Below are positions 51,013 through 59,310 of a DNA stretch of 64,000 nucleotides, piece after piece; the first letter of the stretch is position 1; the number at the start of each line of letters is the position of its first letter. The notes below the pieces were generated by a model. It was not told where the DNA came from. It made no database searches and saw only the letters and a list, made by a program, of their open reading frames with translations. The position numbers were made by a program, and so were the translations under genes. Source of the DNA: Candidatus Woesearchaeota archaeon (lineage in GTDB: Archaea > Nanobdellota > Nanobdellia > Woesearchaeales > JACJVV01); NCBI GenBank assembly GCA_020637495.1, contig JACJVV010000003.1, positions 62,001 through 126,000 on the forward strand, given 5' to 3'.

Positions 51013-51795
51013 CTAAAGCTTCTTTCTGATCTCAGCAGCTGTGCTTATTCCAAGATCAATCATCTGCTCAATCTCTTCAACTGTGAAAGGACCATTTCCG
51101 CCTTTCTGCAGAGCGCATAATTCACCGTTGTCCATAGAAGCTACTGTCAATCTTGTATCTACCGCTTTCTCTTCTGCTGATGTAGGATCAACAAGCAAGA
51201 AACCTTCAATCTTATTGATAGTTATAGCAATAGGAAGCTTTGTCAATGGAAGAGACTCATCTGTCTTCTTCTTGTAATTGACTATCAACCTGTCGTCTAT
51301 CTTATCTGTCTCAGGAAGCTTGGTGTTCTTAAGAGCAGCAAGTGCAGCTATTGAAGCAGCATCAAACAGATTACCTGCAGCGTTTATCGGACATATGTCT
51401 ACGATAACTCCCCATGCGTGCTTTCCTTCTTCAATGCACAGCCTCTTTGTGTCTATAGCCTTACTCTCCCTTATTCCTCTGTCAGTAACTCGTGCAAGCT
51501 CGATAGCGTCTATGCTAGGAGGTCCTGACTCGAATTCTGGATTAGACATAGGAAGCAGCTCAACATTGACCATGAAATTGCCTTGGTCAGGTGTATCAGG
51601 GTAAGGTGTCTCGATAGCCATCTTAACTCCTGCAATCACTTCTGTGTCCCCTATCCTTACTCTTGCTGATCCTTCAGCATTAGCAACTACATCTGTCTCT
51701 ATCGTGACATCCCTATACTCTTCAGGACTTCTTCCGTCAGCTCTGATGCCCTGCTTTAGTGAGTTCAATAAGTGTGTTCTGTTGTCTTCGTTCAT
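51013..51795 (-). CDS. rrp42: Archaeal exosome subunit Rrp42
   Basis: A 260-aa RNase PH-fold protein. It forms a hexameric ring with Rrp41 and binds RNA but lacks phosphorolytic residues. IRADGRSPEEYRDVTIETDV at the start, AEGSARVRIGDTEVIAGVK, ARVTDRGIRESKAIDTKRLC and FLLVDPTSAEEKAVDTRLTV are diagnostic. Its start overlaps rrp41's stop by 4 bp. The position downstream of rrp41 is the archaeal standard. Confidence 0.96.
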   Translation of the reverse strand: MNEDNRTHLLNSLKQGIRADGRSPEEYRDVTIETDVVANAEGSARVRIGDTEVIAGVKMAIETPYPDTPDQGNFMVNVELLPMSNPEFESGPPSIDAIELARVTDRGIRESKAIDTKRLCIEEGKHAWGVIVDICPINAAGNLFDAASIAALAALKNTKLPETDKIDDRLIVNYKKKTDESLPLTKLPIAITINKIEGFLLVDPTSAEEKAVDTRLTVASMDNGELCALQKGGNGPFTVEEIEQMIDLGISTAAEIRKKL

Positions 51796-52511
51796 TGTGA
51801 ATCACCGCTGTATTTGTCTTTCAATGCCTTTATCTGTGCATCATGTATCTGCTTTGAAGCATCTATCCCTAACTTGATAGCTTTTATCAACATCTCTTTA
51901 GGGACTTCTCCGTCCATCTGCAGCAATGATATCTGCTTTGAGTTGTTCAGTACAGCTATAGGTATGTCGGCGACTGGATCATCTTCAAAAGCCTCTTCCT
52001 CATAGCTAAGGTCAACCAATACCTGGTCACCTATCCTGCCAACTGCGATTGCAGACACAAGATCTTTCATAGGCAAACCTGCATCAGCAAGGGCTATAGC
52101 AGCAGCACATATACCAGCGCATCTGCTTCCTGCATCAGTCTGAGGCAATTCTATGAATACATCAACAACTGCATTAGGGAATTCTGTAAGGTCAAGAACA
52201 GGCAACAATGCCTTCTCTGTGACCATTGAGATCTCCTTCGCTCTCCTGTTCTGTCCAGGTCTTACCCTGTCGCCAGAACCTGAGAACGGCATCATATTGT
52301 AATTGCATCTAAGAATACCTGTTGATGGATTCTGCATGAACTTAGGGTACAAGTCTCTTGGACCATAGACTGCAGCAAAAGCCTCAGTCTTCCCTATCTT
52401 AAACCATGCTGATCCGTCAGCATTCTTTATCACACCAGCTTTTGCCTCAATAGGCCTTGTCTGGTCAAATTTTCTTTTGTCAAATCTTTCGTTGTAACTC
52501 ATGATAATCAC
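51792..52511 (-). CDS. rrp41: Archaeal exosome catalytic subunit Rrp41
   Basis: A 239-aa RNase PH-fold subunit that carries the phosphorolytic 3'-5' exoribonuclease active site. FDQTRPIEAKAGVIKNADGS, then GRPGQNRRAKE (RNA-binding Arg cluster), TDAGSRCAGICAAAIALADA and DDPVADIPIAVL with the catalytic Asp are visible. It overlaps rrp4 upstream and rrp42 downstream by 4 bp each, a coupled operon. Confidence 0.96.
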   Translation of the reverse strand: MIIMSYNERFDKRKFDQTRPIEAKAGVIKNADGSAWFKIGKTEAFAAVYGPRDLYPKFMQNPSTGILRCNYNMMPFSGSGDRVRPGQNRRAKEISMVTEKALLPVLDLTEFPNAVVDVFIELPQTDAGSRCAGICAAAIALADAGLPMKDLVSAIAVGRIGDQVLVDLSYEEEAFEDDPVADIPIAVLNNSKQISLLQMDGEVPKEMLIKAIKLGIDASKQIHDAQIKALKDKYSGDSQ

Positions 52512-53356
52512 CTATTCCTGTTACCTGGCCTGTCTGAGTTTCTGTCAAAATTCCTTCTTGGCCTGTCGTAATTTCTTTCACCATGGTTGTTTCCATGTGA
52601 ATTGTCATGGCTGTTCTCTCCATTATCATCATTGCCTTCATTCTCAGGCCTTTCAACTATCTCTACCTTCTTGCCAGTAACCTCTTCAAGGAATGACTTC
52701 ACTTTCTCAGTCAAACCTGAGATATGAGAATTTTCAGCAATCATGTTTATCGCATTCCTTGCGATTACCTCATCCTTAGGTTCAGCATTAAGCCAGATAA
52801 GACCATTCTGTCCTACTAGGATCTTGCTGTTGGTTGCATTCTTGATCATTGAGACCATGCTTCCATGCTTGCCTATCACTCGAGGAACCTTATTAGGGTT
52901 AACCTTTAGTATCTGACCACCAGAAAGCTTTCTAAGTCCTGGACCACGCATGCTCAAGTCTACAAGCTTCTGTGATGTCACATTAGATACGCTGACCATG
53001 ATATAGTCTCCAAGATTGTAATACTTGGTCAGGTCTGCACCTCTAGCGACAAATTCACTTGTACCGTCTTTCAATGAAAGCATACCTGAATAAGCTGAGT
53101 TAAGCTCTACTCTCCAGCCGCTTACAAGAACGTCTATTACACGCCCTATTATTGTATCGCCTCTCTTCGGATTGTATACGCCTGTCAAAGGTATAATCTT
53201 TATGACCTTACCACTGACATTCACTAGACCTAGCCTTGAAGAGTAAACATTCTCCCCTTCTCTGTAAGTCCCATAGCTAGGGATACAATCCATTCCTTTG
53301 GCCAGCAGCTCACCTGGAACTGCAACAGCCTTGTCTTCAACTGTTATTTCTCCCAT
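52508..53356 (-). CDS. rrp4: Archaeal exosome cap subunit Rrp4
   Basis: A 282-aa S1/KH cap protein. The N-terminal beta domain (VPGELLAKGMDCIPSYGTYR), the S1 domain (PKRGDTIIGRVIDVLVSGWR to VSVSNVTSQKLVDLSM) and the KH domain (KVNPNKVPRVIGKHGSMVSM) are clear. A ~45-residue extension of Asn, His, Arg and Asp (NSHDNSHGNNHGERNYDRPR) is beyond the normal end. The 5' leader can fold as two alternative hairpins (53361-53418). The usual upstream SBDS gene is missing; psmA lies 100 bp upstream. Confidence 0.95.
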   Translation of the reverse strand: MGEITVEDKAVAVPGELLAKGMDCIPSYGTYREGENVYSSRLGLVNVSGKVIKIIPLTGVYNPKRGDTIIGRVIDVLVSGWRVELNSAYSGMLSLKDGTSEFVARGADLTKYYNLGDYIMVSVSNVTSQKLVDLSMRGPGLRKLSGGQILKVNPNKVPRVIGKHGSMVSMIKNATNSKILVGQNGLIWLNAEPKDEVIARNAINMIAENSHISGLTEKVKSFLEEVTGKKVEIVERPENEGNDDNGENSHDNSHGNNHGERNYDRPRRNFDRNSDRPGNRNR

Positions 53357-53360
53357 TTTA

Positions 53361-53418
53361 TTTTTTCTCCTTCGGAGAAAAATGCTTGAGGATGAATTGA
53401 TCCTCTTCGCTTTTCTCC
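53361..53418 (-). promoter_or_regulatory. Leader with two alternative hairpins, one hiding the rrp4 ribosome-binding site
   Basis: Read leftward, GGAGAAAA is followed by GAGGAT CAATTC ATCCTC, then TTTTTCTCC, then GAA and GGAGAAAAAA ahead of the ATG. The middle TTTTTCTCC can pair either with the upstream GGAGAAAA or with the downstream GGAGAAAAA, which holds the ribosome-binding site. The two structures exclude each other, the layout of an attenuator or translational switch. Confidence 0.6.
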
Positions 53419-53455
53419 ATTCATTTATTATTTTGATTTTTTTCTGATATCAAGA

Positions 53456-54175
53456 TCATTTCAGTTTCTTGATCTCATCAGCCTTCATCCTTGTGAATTT
53501 CTTCTCGTCCTTCTTGATGTAGACTATATCCAGCCTATCAGCGCTGAAATCCTTATCTAGGAATTTCTTGAGCAAATCGACTGAAAGCTTGACAGCTTCA
53601 TTTATTGTCATGTCATCCTTGTACTTCTTATGCAATTCTTCCAGGATGTCTGTCTCTCCTTCCCCTATCACTGTAGCCTTATACTGGAAATATATCCCAG
53701 TAGGATCTGTGCTGTAAAGCTTTGGTCCGTCCTTATCGACACCACCAATCAGCATTGATACTCCAAATGGCCTCAGGCCACCAGACTGTGTAGTAATTTG
53801 CTTCAAAGCACATAATTCCTTGACTATAGAAGCTGTGTCAATAGGTGAATCATAGGTAAGCCTGTTCTGTTGAGCTGCTAATTGTGCTCTTTCGACAAGT
53901 ACACGAGCGTCGCTGATTATACCAGCTGCTGTTGTTGCGATATGCTCATCGATCTCCCATACCTTCTCTACTGATTCTGGGATTATCAATGGATCCACTA
54001 CTCTCTTATCAGCTATAAGCATGACACCATCTTTGCATACAATGCCTATGGATGTTGATCCTTGCTTTACTGTCTTCTTAGCATATTCTACTTGAAGCAA
54101 TCTTCCGTCTGGACTGAACATGGTTATTGCCCTGTCATATCCCATCTGCTGATGCATCATTGAATTTGGCTGCAT
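53456..54175 (-). CDS. psmA: Proteasome alpha subunit
   Basis: A 239-aa 20S proteasome alpha subunit. The N-terminal signature YDRAITMFSPDGRLLQVEYA gates the pore; KQGSTSIGIVCKDGVMLIAD and TTQSGGLRPFGVSMLIGGVD are typical. There is no N-terminal threonine, as expected for alpha. Leader GGAGGT lies 8-14 bp upstream of the ATG at 54175. The gene follows pop5, as in many archaea. Confidence 0.97.
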   Translation of the reverse strand: MQPNSMMHQQMGYDRAITMFSPDGRLLQVEYAKKTVKQGSTSIGIVCKDGVMLIADKRVVDPLIIPESVEKVWEIDEHIATTAAGIISDARVLVERAQLAAQQNRLTYDSPIDTASIVKELCALKQITTQSGGLRPFGVSMLIGGVDKDGPKLYSTDPTGIYFQYKATVIGEGETDILEELHKKYKDDMTINEAVKLSVDLLKKFLDKDFSADRLDIVYIKKDEKKFTRMKADEIKKLK

Positions 54176-54211
54176 TTTGTTCTGACCTCCTTTGGTTATG
54201 AATCAATATAA

Positions 54212-54571
54212 TCAATTATCTTTCATGAATTTGTCTCTTGCCTTCTTAAGTATACCAGAGACTCCTTTTACTATCACATTTGATCTCTTCCCATCGATGA
54301 GAGTTATCATCATCAATGAGGCCTTGACATGATCCACATATTTATTACTCACTCGGATTATGCCCATGTTAAGCGTAGTGTCAAACTGATTCCTTAGAAT
54401 CATAAGACCAGCTTTACTGTAAGAGAGAATCCCCATAAAATTCAGACATTTTTCTTCTATTGCCGTGAATATGCTTTCAGGCTTCACTTGACCAGAGTCT
54501 GCTATCACTTTAAAGACAACGTAACGCTTTTTCTCTTTTAAGCTAGGCCTTATCGGCTTCAATTTCAACAT
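54212..54571 (-). CDS. rnp2: RNase P protein subunit Pop5 (Rnp2)
   Basis: A 119-aa protein of the archaeal RNase P holoenzyme that stabilises the catalytic RNA. KPIRPSLKEKKRYVVFKVIA at the N-terminus and the LMMITLIDGKRSNVIVKGVS region near the end match Pop5, with an RRM-like fold. It is the first gene in the pop5-psmA-rrp4-rrp41-rrp42 run. Its usual partner Rpp30 gene is not adjacent. Confidence 0.9.
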   Translation of the reverse strand: MLKLKPIRPSLKEKKRYVVFKVIADSGQVKPESIFTAIEEKCLNFMGILSYSKAGLMILRNQFDTTLNMGIIRVSNKYVDHVKASLMMITLIDGKRSNVIVKGVSGILKKARDKFMKDN

Positions 54572-54683
54572 TGTAAACAGTTCTTAATCAACTGAGAATG
54601 AAACTTTCTTGCTTCCTTCTCTCTCTTACATGATTGAGGAAGAACAAGTAGTTTAAAAAAGTTATGATTATGACGAGGGACAT

Positions 54684-55172
54684 CTAATTCAAAGAATATT
54701 CCGCCCTATTAGGCAAGTTCAAGTATCCAGGAGCGTCTATAAGATGACCATTTGGCTTTAGGATCCTTACCCTGTTGACAGTCAGCACGTGATAAGGCTT
54801 TAGAGATTGCCCTTGAAATCTTAATGACTTGTCCCCTGGAGAGATTATCAGGTAGTCTGGATTGTCAGGATGGAATTGTGCAATTGATAGATCAAGGAAG
54901 ATATTCTCTTCAGGCAGAAATCCGAATACATGCGGGATTGATGTGAAATCAGGCTTAAAGCCAGGGTTGCACTCAGGATATCTCGAATAGAAGCGTTTTG
55001 CTTTCCTTCGGAATTCCTTTGAGAAAGGACCATGATATTCACCCGAGACGATATATACCCCATCTTTTCTGGCCAGATGCCCACTTGTCTCACCACAGCA
55101 CATAAATGGGAAATCAGAGTAAATCTGCTTCAATTCCTCTTGCCTTTCTCTTATCATCGCTTCAAGTTTCAT
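54684..55172 (-). CDS. Unknown protein with possible cysteine-protease-like residues
   Basis: A 162-aa soluble protein of no clear family. It has FMCCGETSGHLARKDGVYIV, then IPHVFGF and IFLDLSIAQFHPDN. That order (Cys, His, Asp in a D-L-x-x-x-Q-F motif) is reminiscent of transglutaminase-like folds, but I see only weak support. A TATA box at 55194-55202 is centred 26 bp from the ATG, so the mRNA is leaderless. It lies before the pop5 operon on the same strand, 112 bp away. Confidence 0.6.
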   Translation of the reverse strand: MKLEAMIRERQEELKQIYSDFPFMCCGETSGHLARKDGVYIVSGEYHGPFSKEFRRKAKRFYSRYPECNPGFKPDFTSIPHVFGFLPEENIFLDLSIAQFHPDNPDYLIISPGDKSLRFQGQSLKPYHVLTVNRVRILKPNGHLIDAPGYLNLPNRAEYSLN

Positions 55173-55306
55173 GCTGCCGTTGGCATAGGTCAGTTTATAA
55201 AAGTTTCAATAAGCCATATTTGTTATCACTTATTAGTGATTAATTTACGAAAGATTTATATAGTAAGGCTTCTCACATATTGAATATTAGAGTATTTGGG
55301 GGAATA

Positions 55307-55798
55307 ATGAGATCAAACTTAATATGGGTAATATTGATATTTGCTGTTGGCTGGTTCAGCCATGATGTAATCAGCAGCATAAATGATGAAAGCCCTAGTG
55401 TGATTTCTAGTCAGATCCTTTTCGCATCAAATGAAGAGAGGGCATCTCCAAGCGATATTATCCCTGAGGATAAGATCCATGTCCTTAATGATAAGATAAT
55501 CATTGAAGTTGAGAACCCTGAATGGGCAAAATTCACAGACACGAACAGCATGGACCCTGTTTTTGACATTGGAGCTAACGCATTGCAGATTGTTCCAGAA
55601 AGCTATAAGCAGATTGGTGTAGGAGACATAATCAGCTTCTCAACAAGTTCAGGTGTCATAATACACAGGGTTATAGAGACTGGGATTGATGATGATGGCT
55701 GGTATGCAAGAACAAAAGGTGACAACAATGCATATGCTGATCCTGGTAAGGTTAGATTTGATCAAGTGAAAAAATTACTGATAGGGGTGATCTACTGA
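55307..55798 (+). CDS. Signal peptidase I-like serine protease (archaeal S26B type)
   Basis: A 163-aa membrane-anchored peptidase. One N-terminal helix (LIWVILIFAVGWFSHDVI) is followed by the S26 core: Ser81 in DTNSMDP, His120 in IIHRV (archaeal and ER enzymes use His where bacteria have Lys), and the conserved TKGDNNAYAD box. So it could remove signal peptides. The start ATG 55307 follows TTGGGGGAATA; an upstream TTG (55280) would add nine residues. It overlaps the small lipoprotein gene by one base (TGATG). Confidence 0.88.
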   Translation: MRSNLIWVILIFAVGWFSHDVISSINDESPSVISSQILFASNEERASPSDIIPEDKIHVLNDKIIIEVENPEWAKFTDTNSMDPVFDIGANALQIVPESYKQIGVGDIISFSTSSGVIIHRVIETGIDDDGWYARTKGDNNAYADPGKVRFDQVKKLLIGVIY

Positions 55799-56040
55799 TG
55801 GAAAACTACAAGAGCATAGCTAGATTAGGGATTGCAGCGCTTGCAGTAGCTTATTGCACAGGATGCGCAAGTACAGGAATGAGATATAATAACAACTCTC
55901 CTCTCGCATTCCTAGAAGGACTAAGAAGTGTCCCAAGAGCAGTTGTTGCAACAGCAATTCATCCTGCAGAGATGGTTGGACAGCCAAAAGGGTATGAGTC
56001 AACACTCGAGAAAGAAGTCAAGTATGCTAGAGGACTTTGA
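55798..56040 (+). CDS. Small lipoprotein
   Basis: An 80-aa exported protein. It begins MENYKSIARLGIAALAVAYC followed by TGCAST, which contains a possible lipobox (CTGC). The remainder, with FLEGLRSVPRAVVATAIHPA, is helical and basic. It starts within the stop codon of the signal peptidase gene, so it is coupled to it. The function is unknown; it may be a partner of the peptidase. Confidence 0.65.
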   Translation: MENYKSIARLGIAALAVAYCTGCASTGMRYNNNSPLAFLEGLRSVPRAVVATAIHPAEMVGQPKGYESTLEKEVKYARGL

Positions 56041-56079
56041 TCAATCTTGATCCTATAACGGATATCATCCAATGATTTA

Positions 56080-57324
56080 TTAGAATTTCAGCTTGACTGA
56101 TTCAATTGTCTTCTCAGTAACGTTCACGACGATTATCTTTCCTTTCTTGATCTTGATCTCTTCATCTTTCTGTGGTATCTTGCCAAGCTTCTCAAGGACA
56201 AATGCGCTTATCGTATCTGACTCAAGGCCTTCTAACTTTATCTTTGTACGCTCCTTGATCTCCCTTAAAGTTGCATCTCCATTTATTGTGAATTCCCTTG
56301 CAGCAGTCTTCCTGATTATATGGACACGTTCATCGTCTTCATCATAGATCTCTCCTACGATCTCCTCAAGAAGATCCTCGACTGTAACAACTCCTGCCAT
56401 ACCGCCAAATTCATCTACAACAATTGCCATCTGGACTTTCTTCTTCTGCATCTCCTTGAAAAGTTCATCTATCGGTTTTGATTCCGGGACAAAAAGAGGC
56501 TTTGAGGAGATCTTGCTAACTGATTGGGAAAGCTTCTTCTTCTCGAGGCTATTCAGTACATCACGTATGTGAAATATACCGATGATATTGTCTGGATTAT
56601 CGAGATAGATAGGTACCCTTGAATATCCTTCTTCAAGTATTCCCTTCAAAGAATCCTTAATCTTGGAGTTGGCATCTATAGTATATACCTTTACCCTAGG
56701 AGTCATTATCTCCTTGACAATCTTGTCGTCGAACTGAAATATCTTGTGGATAAGGTGCTTCTCATAATGATCTATGCCACCTTCCTCGCTTCCAACGCTG
56801 ACCATGGTCTTTATCTCTTCTTCTGTTATCCTATCGTCTATCTTATGGCCTACTGAAGCAAGCTTTGTTATGAAGTCCAAGACAAATATTATAGGGGTAA
56901 ATACCAAGCTCATGATATAGATTATCTGTGCTGAATGCCCTATAACCTTCTCGTAATGTGTATTTGCCCATGTCTTCGGCATGATCTCCCCGAGGACAAG
57001 GACTGCCAATGTTATCACCCCAGTAACTATTCCTGCAATAGCTGCTTGGCTGAGTGTATATCCATAGCTCGTGAACAGTTCAGTACCATAGATCGTAGCT
57101 AAAGATGCTGCTGCTATATTCACAAGATTATTTCCTATCAGAATAGTAGATAAAAGCTTCCGTGGATTCTCTTTGAGCTTCTGGACAAGCAGATAATTCT
57201 TCCTTTTCCTTCTGAGATATTCCTTATACTTGAATTTCCCTAAGGACATGAAAGCTGTCTCTGTTCCTGAGAAAAAACCAGACAATGCGATTAACACCGC
57301 TAATATAAGTAATTTAATGATCAT
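56080..57324 (-). CDS. CNNM/CorC-type transporter-like protein (DUF21-CBS-CorC)
   Basis: A 414-aa protein. The DUF21/CNNM domain of three to four helices spans ~1-165 ([40 protein letters not shown]). Two CBS domains follow (~195-320; [20 protein letters not shown] and [20 protein letters not shown]), ending with [22 protein letters not shown]-terminal CorC/HlyC domain (~335-412) completes the order. Such proteins export Mg2+ or other divalent ions, with CBS sensing ATP. The gene is monocistronic. Confidence 0.95.
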   Translation of the reverse strand: MIIKLLILAVLIALSGFFSGTETAFMSLGKFKYKEYLRRKRKNYLLVQKLKENPRKLLSTILIGNNLVNIAAASLATIYGTELFTSYGYTLSQAAIAGIVTGVITLAVLVLGEIMPKTWANTHYEKVIGHSAQIIYIMSLVFTPIIFVLDFITKLASVGHKIDDRITEEEIKTMVSVGSEEGGIDHYEKHLIHKIFQFDDKIVKEIMTPRVKVYTIDANSKIKDSLKGILEEGYSRVPIYLDNPDNIIGIFHIRDVLNSLEKKKLSQSVSKISSKPLFVPESKPIDELFKEMQKKKVQMAIVVDEFGGMAGVVTVEDLLEEIVGEIYDEDDERVHIIRKTAAREFTINGDATLREIKERTKIKLEGLESDTISAFVLEKLGKIPQKDEEIKIKKGKIIVVNVTEKTIESVKLKF

Positions 57325-57428
57325 TTCCTTTAATCACAGGAATAAGATTACATGTTTCATTTAAATATTTATTGAAAAAGGGTGTTTAAATACTAAGATT
57401 AATAAAGAATCCACAATTCAACAATAAT

Positions 57429-58418
57429 ATGGGACATTTGCCTTTTGAAAAACTGAACAGAGAGATTATCGTCAAAAGAGATATACAACCAAGCAGCCTT
57501 GGTGTAGATCCAAAAAAAAGACCAATTGCTGAGCTCCTTGTAAATTCTGTCATATGCGTCGATAAGCCAAAAGGACCAACTTCTCACCAGGTTGCAGCAT
57601 ATGTGCAAAAGATATTTGAGATCGATAAGAGCGGACATGGTGGCACACTTGATCCTAATGTATGTGGAGTTCTTCCAACAGCAATAGGAAAAGCGACAAG
57701 AGTTGTTCAGGCATTGCAGCCTGCTGGAAAAGAATATGTATGTGTAATGCATCTCCATAAAGAGATCCCTAAAGACAAGATACTGGATGCAATGAAAGAA
57801 TTTGAAGGAAGGATAAAGCAATTACCACCCATAAAATCTGCCGTAAAAAGGCAGTATCGTTACAGGAAGATATATTATATAGATATTCTTGAGATAAAAG
57901 ATAAAGATGTGCTATTCTTCGTCGGGTGTCAAGCTGGAACATACATAAGGAAACTATGCCATGACATAGGAGTAAGACTTGGCTGTGGCGCACATATGCA
58001 AGATCTGCGAAGGACAAAAGCAGGCCCTTTCAGAGAGGATGAATTATGCACATTGCAGGACTTAACAGATGCGTATCATTTCTACAAAAAGGAAGGGAAT
58101 GACAAATTCTTACGGAAATTATTGATGCCAATTGAAAAAGCAGTCGAACATCTAGGAAAGGTCTACATACTTGATTCCAGCGTCGATACAATATGCCATG
58201 GTGCAAGCCTTGCTGTTCCAGGGATTGCAAAGGTAGAGACAGAGATACAGCAGGATGAGCTTGTTGCAATCATGACCTTGAAAGGAGAGTTGATTGCGCT
58301 AGGGAATTCAAAGATGGCGTCAAATGATATGGTGAAAGCAGAAAAAGGAATTGCTGCGACATTGGAAGCAGTGTTCATGTCTCCTGGAACATATCCTAAG
58401 ATGCAGAAGAAGGATTGA
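57429..58418 (+). CDS. cbf5: H/ACA RNP pseudouridine synthase Cbf5
   Basis: A 329-aa pseudouridine synthase that works with H/ACA guide RNAs on rRNA and tRNA. Catalytic Asp75 lies in GHGGTLDPNVCGVLP; VQALQPAGKEYVCVMHLHK and FFVGCQAGTYIRKLCHDIG are conserved, and a PUA domain starts near residue 245 (VYILDSSVDTICHGASLAVP). The N-terminal ~25 residues have the archaeal DPKKRPI extension. No nop10 or gar1 gene is in the window. Confidence 0.97.
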   Translation: MGHLPFEKLNREIIVKRDIQPSSLGVDPKKRPIAELLVNSVICVDKPKGPTSHQVAAYVQKIFEIDKSGHGGTLDPNVCGVLPTAIGKATRVVQALQPAGKEYVCVMHLHKEIPKDKILDAMKEFEGRIKQLPPIKSAVKRQYRYRKIYYIDILEIKDKDVLFFVGCQAGTYIRKLCHDIGVRLGCGAHMQDLRRTKAGPFREDELCTLQDLTDAYHFYKKEGNDKFLRKLLMPIEKAVEHLGKVYILDSSVDTICHGASLAVPGIAKVETEIQQDELVAIMTLKGELIALGNSKMASNDMVKAEKGIAATLEAVFMSPGTYPKMQKKD

Positions 58419-58424
58419 TGATAT

Positions 58425-59222
58425 TTATTTGAACTGCTCTTTTATGAATTTCATCTCATTGTCTTCATGTGACTGATTATGCTGTTGAGCATTCTGAGAC
58501 GGACGATGGATGGTCTTGTTGATTGCCTTGAATATCTTTTTTGCTGTCTTCTTCTTAGGTGATAATGAGTCAAAACCATACAAAGACACATACACTATCG
58601 CAATTACTATCGTTGCAAATACAAACAAAGGCCAACTGAATGATACTCCTTTCTCAAGAAGCCTGTCGAAGAAGTCTCCGAAAAGTTTTGCATAGAATAT
58701 ATTCACAATAAATATCCAGAATCCTGCAACTAATGAAGTTATGATCCGCTGAGGCAATGACATCCTTGGCCAGATGAAATGGAACAGAGTGAACCCTATA
58801 GGCCTGAATATGCTGTAGATAGTTACAACTACCACTAGATTTCCTCCAGTAACAGCATCGAGCAGTGGAACAAAGAAAGCGAAAACAGTCATGATTATAT
58901 TGTCCTGTATGACACCTGACCAGTCAGGGAATGTTCCTGATAATCTTGATATGCTGTTGCAGAACCATGTGAAAGCAATAGCGTTGAATGGGTTTGTATT
59001 TGCAGCTATTATTATCATGAATATGTCTATCACGTCCATCTGATAGATCAAGAAGAATGGATGATGTATACCTACTCCTGGCAGACGTGACCAATAACCT
59101 ATCAGTGCGAAAAGCACTATAGTTGCAAACGTAGAGCTGAAAGGCATTGCTAATATTATCATCGCATACAACCCGACAGTTGTTGCAAGCACAAGAGGCC
59201 ACACCAAATTTATGTATTTCAT
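58425..59222 (-). CDS. Unknown multi-pass membrane protein
   Basis: A 265-aa membrane protein with six to seven helices (for example LVWPLVLATTVGLYAMIIL and IITSLVAGFWIFIVNIFYA), rich in Phe and Ile, with a charged C-terminal tail of ~60 residues (HRPSQNAQQHNQSHEDNEM). The open frame extends upstream from a TTG; I use ATG 59222 because the box ATCATATAAG (59240-59249) would give a leaderless mRNA from there. It shares its upstream region with the TrmB-type regulator, and TGGAG half-sites flank its promoter. Confidence 0.7.
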   Translation of the reverse strand: MKYINLVWPLVLATTVGLYAMIILAMPFSSTFATIVLFALIGYWSRLPGVGIHHPFFLIYQMDVIDIFMIIIAANTNPFNAIAFTWFCNSISRLSGTFPDWSGVIQDNIIMTVFAFFVPLLDAVTGGNLVVVVTIYSIFRPIGFTLFHFIWPRMSLPQRIITSLVAGFWIFIVNIFYAKLFGDFFDRLLEKGVSFSWPLFVFATIVIAIVYVSLYGFDSLSPKKKTAKKIFKAINKTIHRPSQNAQQHNQSHEDNEMKFIKEQFK

Positions 59223-59223
59223 G

Positions 59224-59265
59224 TGGAGTGATAACATATGATCATATAAGAAGCTTTGTGCTCCA
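59224..59265. promoter_or_regulatory. Divergent operator region with TGGAG half-sites
   Basis: TGGAG at 59224-59228 and TGTGCTCCA at 59257-59265 are inverted half-sites of a shared motif, flanking the promoter of the leftward membrane protein. The second is the exact inverse of the TGGAGCACA at 60105-60113 before the small zinc-ribbon gene. Confidence 0.5.
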
Positions 59266-59281
59266 CTTAGAGAACACAATA

Positions 59282-59301
59282 CAAAGATTTATTAATCTTT
59301 G
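59282..59301. promoter_or_regulatory. Promoter palindrome of the TrmB-type regulator
   Basis: CAAAGATT TATT AATCTTTG is a perfect 8-bp inverted repeat with the TTTATTAA TATA box in its centre, about 20-25 bp from the regulator's likely start. A repressor bound here would block TBP. Confidence 0.55.
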
Positions 59302-59310
59302 AGATATCAA

